Shown here one piece after another: positions 32,603-32,732 of a DNA stretch of 32,732 bases. The DNA is taken from NCBI GenBank assembly GCA_021809895.1, contig JAJZJU010000018.1:1-32732 (forward strand), written 5' to 3'. The notes under the pieces were generated by a model. It ran no database searches and had not been told where the DNA came from. It saw nothing but the letters and a program-made list of their open reading frames with translations. Each line of letters opens with the position of its first letter. Position 1 is the stretch's first letter. The stretch comes from a bacterium (GTDB lineage: Bacteria; Chloroflexota; Dormibacteria; Aeolococcales; Bog-877). The position numbers and the translations under genes were made by a program.

Positions 32603-32732
32603 GTCTCCGCACCTTTGACGAGTGCGTTCGTGACCTGGCGGCGGACCGGGCAAGCAAGGACTGGGCGGGAGCCGCCCCGGGGACCATGAGGGACCCTGGT
32701 GCCCCCTCCCCTCGATCCACCACGACTCCAGG
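32603..32732. other. right end of window, no gene recognised
   Basis: The 130 nt after the GntR stop show no complete open frame, promoter or hairpin worth naming. A gene entering from the right cannot be excluded. Confidence 0.4.

Noticed and set aside
32603-32732. A gene entering from the right edge
   Set aside because: 130 nt without a start, ribosome-binding site or motif is too little to support a call.

Overview
The window is high-GC bacterial DNA (roughly two thirds G+C, strong GC bias at third codon positions, many GTG and TTG starts, several probable leaderless genes). Gene content (F420-type luciferase-like oxidoreductase, DUF4232-like lipoprotein, molybdenum hydroxylase, many uptake and catabolic genes, VapBC) suggests a free-living, probably soil-dwelling member of the Actinobacteria/Chloroflexota/Dormibacterota-like high-GC groups. 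The sequence alone does not fix the phylum. No rRNA, tRNA, CRISPR array, prophage or intact insertion sequence was seen.

Layout. 1-4.1 kb: a left-truncated Gfo/Idh/MocA oxidoreductase, a divergent site-2 protease, an SDR dehydrogenase and a DUF4232-like lipoprotein. 4.1-7.9 kb: a three-gene molybdenum hydroxylase operon on the minus strand (FAD, 2Fe-2S and Mo subunits), followed upstream by a Cof-type HAD phosphatase at 8.2-9.0 kb. 9.3-15.2 kb: plus-strand operon 1, a complete branched-chain-amino-acid-type ABC importer (livK-H-M-G-F), then an unrecognised 107-residue protein and an LLM flavin oxidoreductase joined by 4-nt overlaps. 15.2-18.1 kb: a wrecked TnpB gene, a leaderless amidohydrolase and a lone tyrosine recombinase. 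18.2-20.5 kb: a TDT/SLAC1-type transporter with its probable LysR regulator. 20.6-23.1 kb: small genes, namely an 89-residue conserved-looking protein, a VapBC-type toxin-antitoxin pair, a thioredoxin and a DUF1801-like protein. 23.3-31.6 kb: minus-strand operon 2, FAH-family hydrolase, a second complete livK-H-M-G-F importer, aldehyde dehydrogenase and a crotonase-fold enzyme. A divergent GntR/FadR-type regulator follows at 31.9-32.6 kb.

How it works together. Operon 2 looks like a self-contained uptake-and-degradation unit: the lipoprotein and permease/ATPase complex import a carboxylated compound, and the FAH hydrolase, aldehyde dehydrogenase and crotonase process it. The divergent GntR protein is the obvious candidate regulator. 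Operon 1 couples a similar importer to an LLM oxidoreductase and possibly the nearby amidohydrolase. Substrates are not deducible from sequence.

Most striking non-coding signals: two CsoR/CstR-like operators (a perfect TACCCC-N2-GGGGTA palindrome and a related pseudo-palindrome) sitting on the thioredoxin promoter; a 17-bp stem-loop between livK and livH of operon 1; a perfect 10-bp stem-loop in front of livK of operon 2; a LysR-type inverted repeat centred about 62 nt upstream of the transporter's leaderless start; a consensus promoter (TTGACA-N17-TAGACT) and tandem 9-bp repeats ahead of operon 2; and a recurrent TANNNT box 5-7 nt before start codons.
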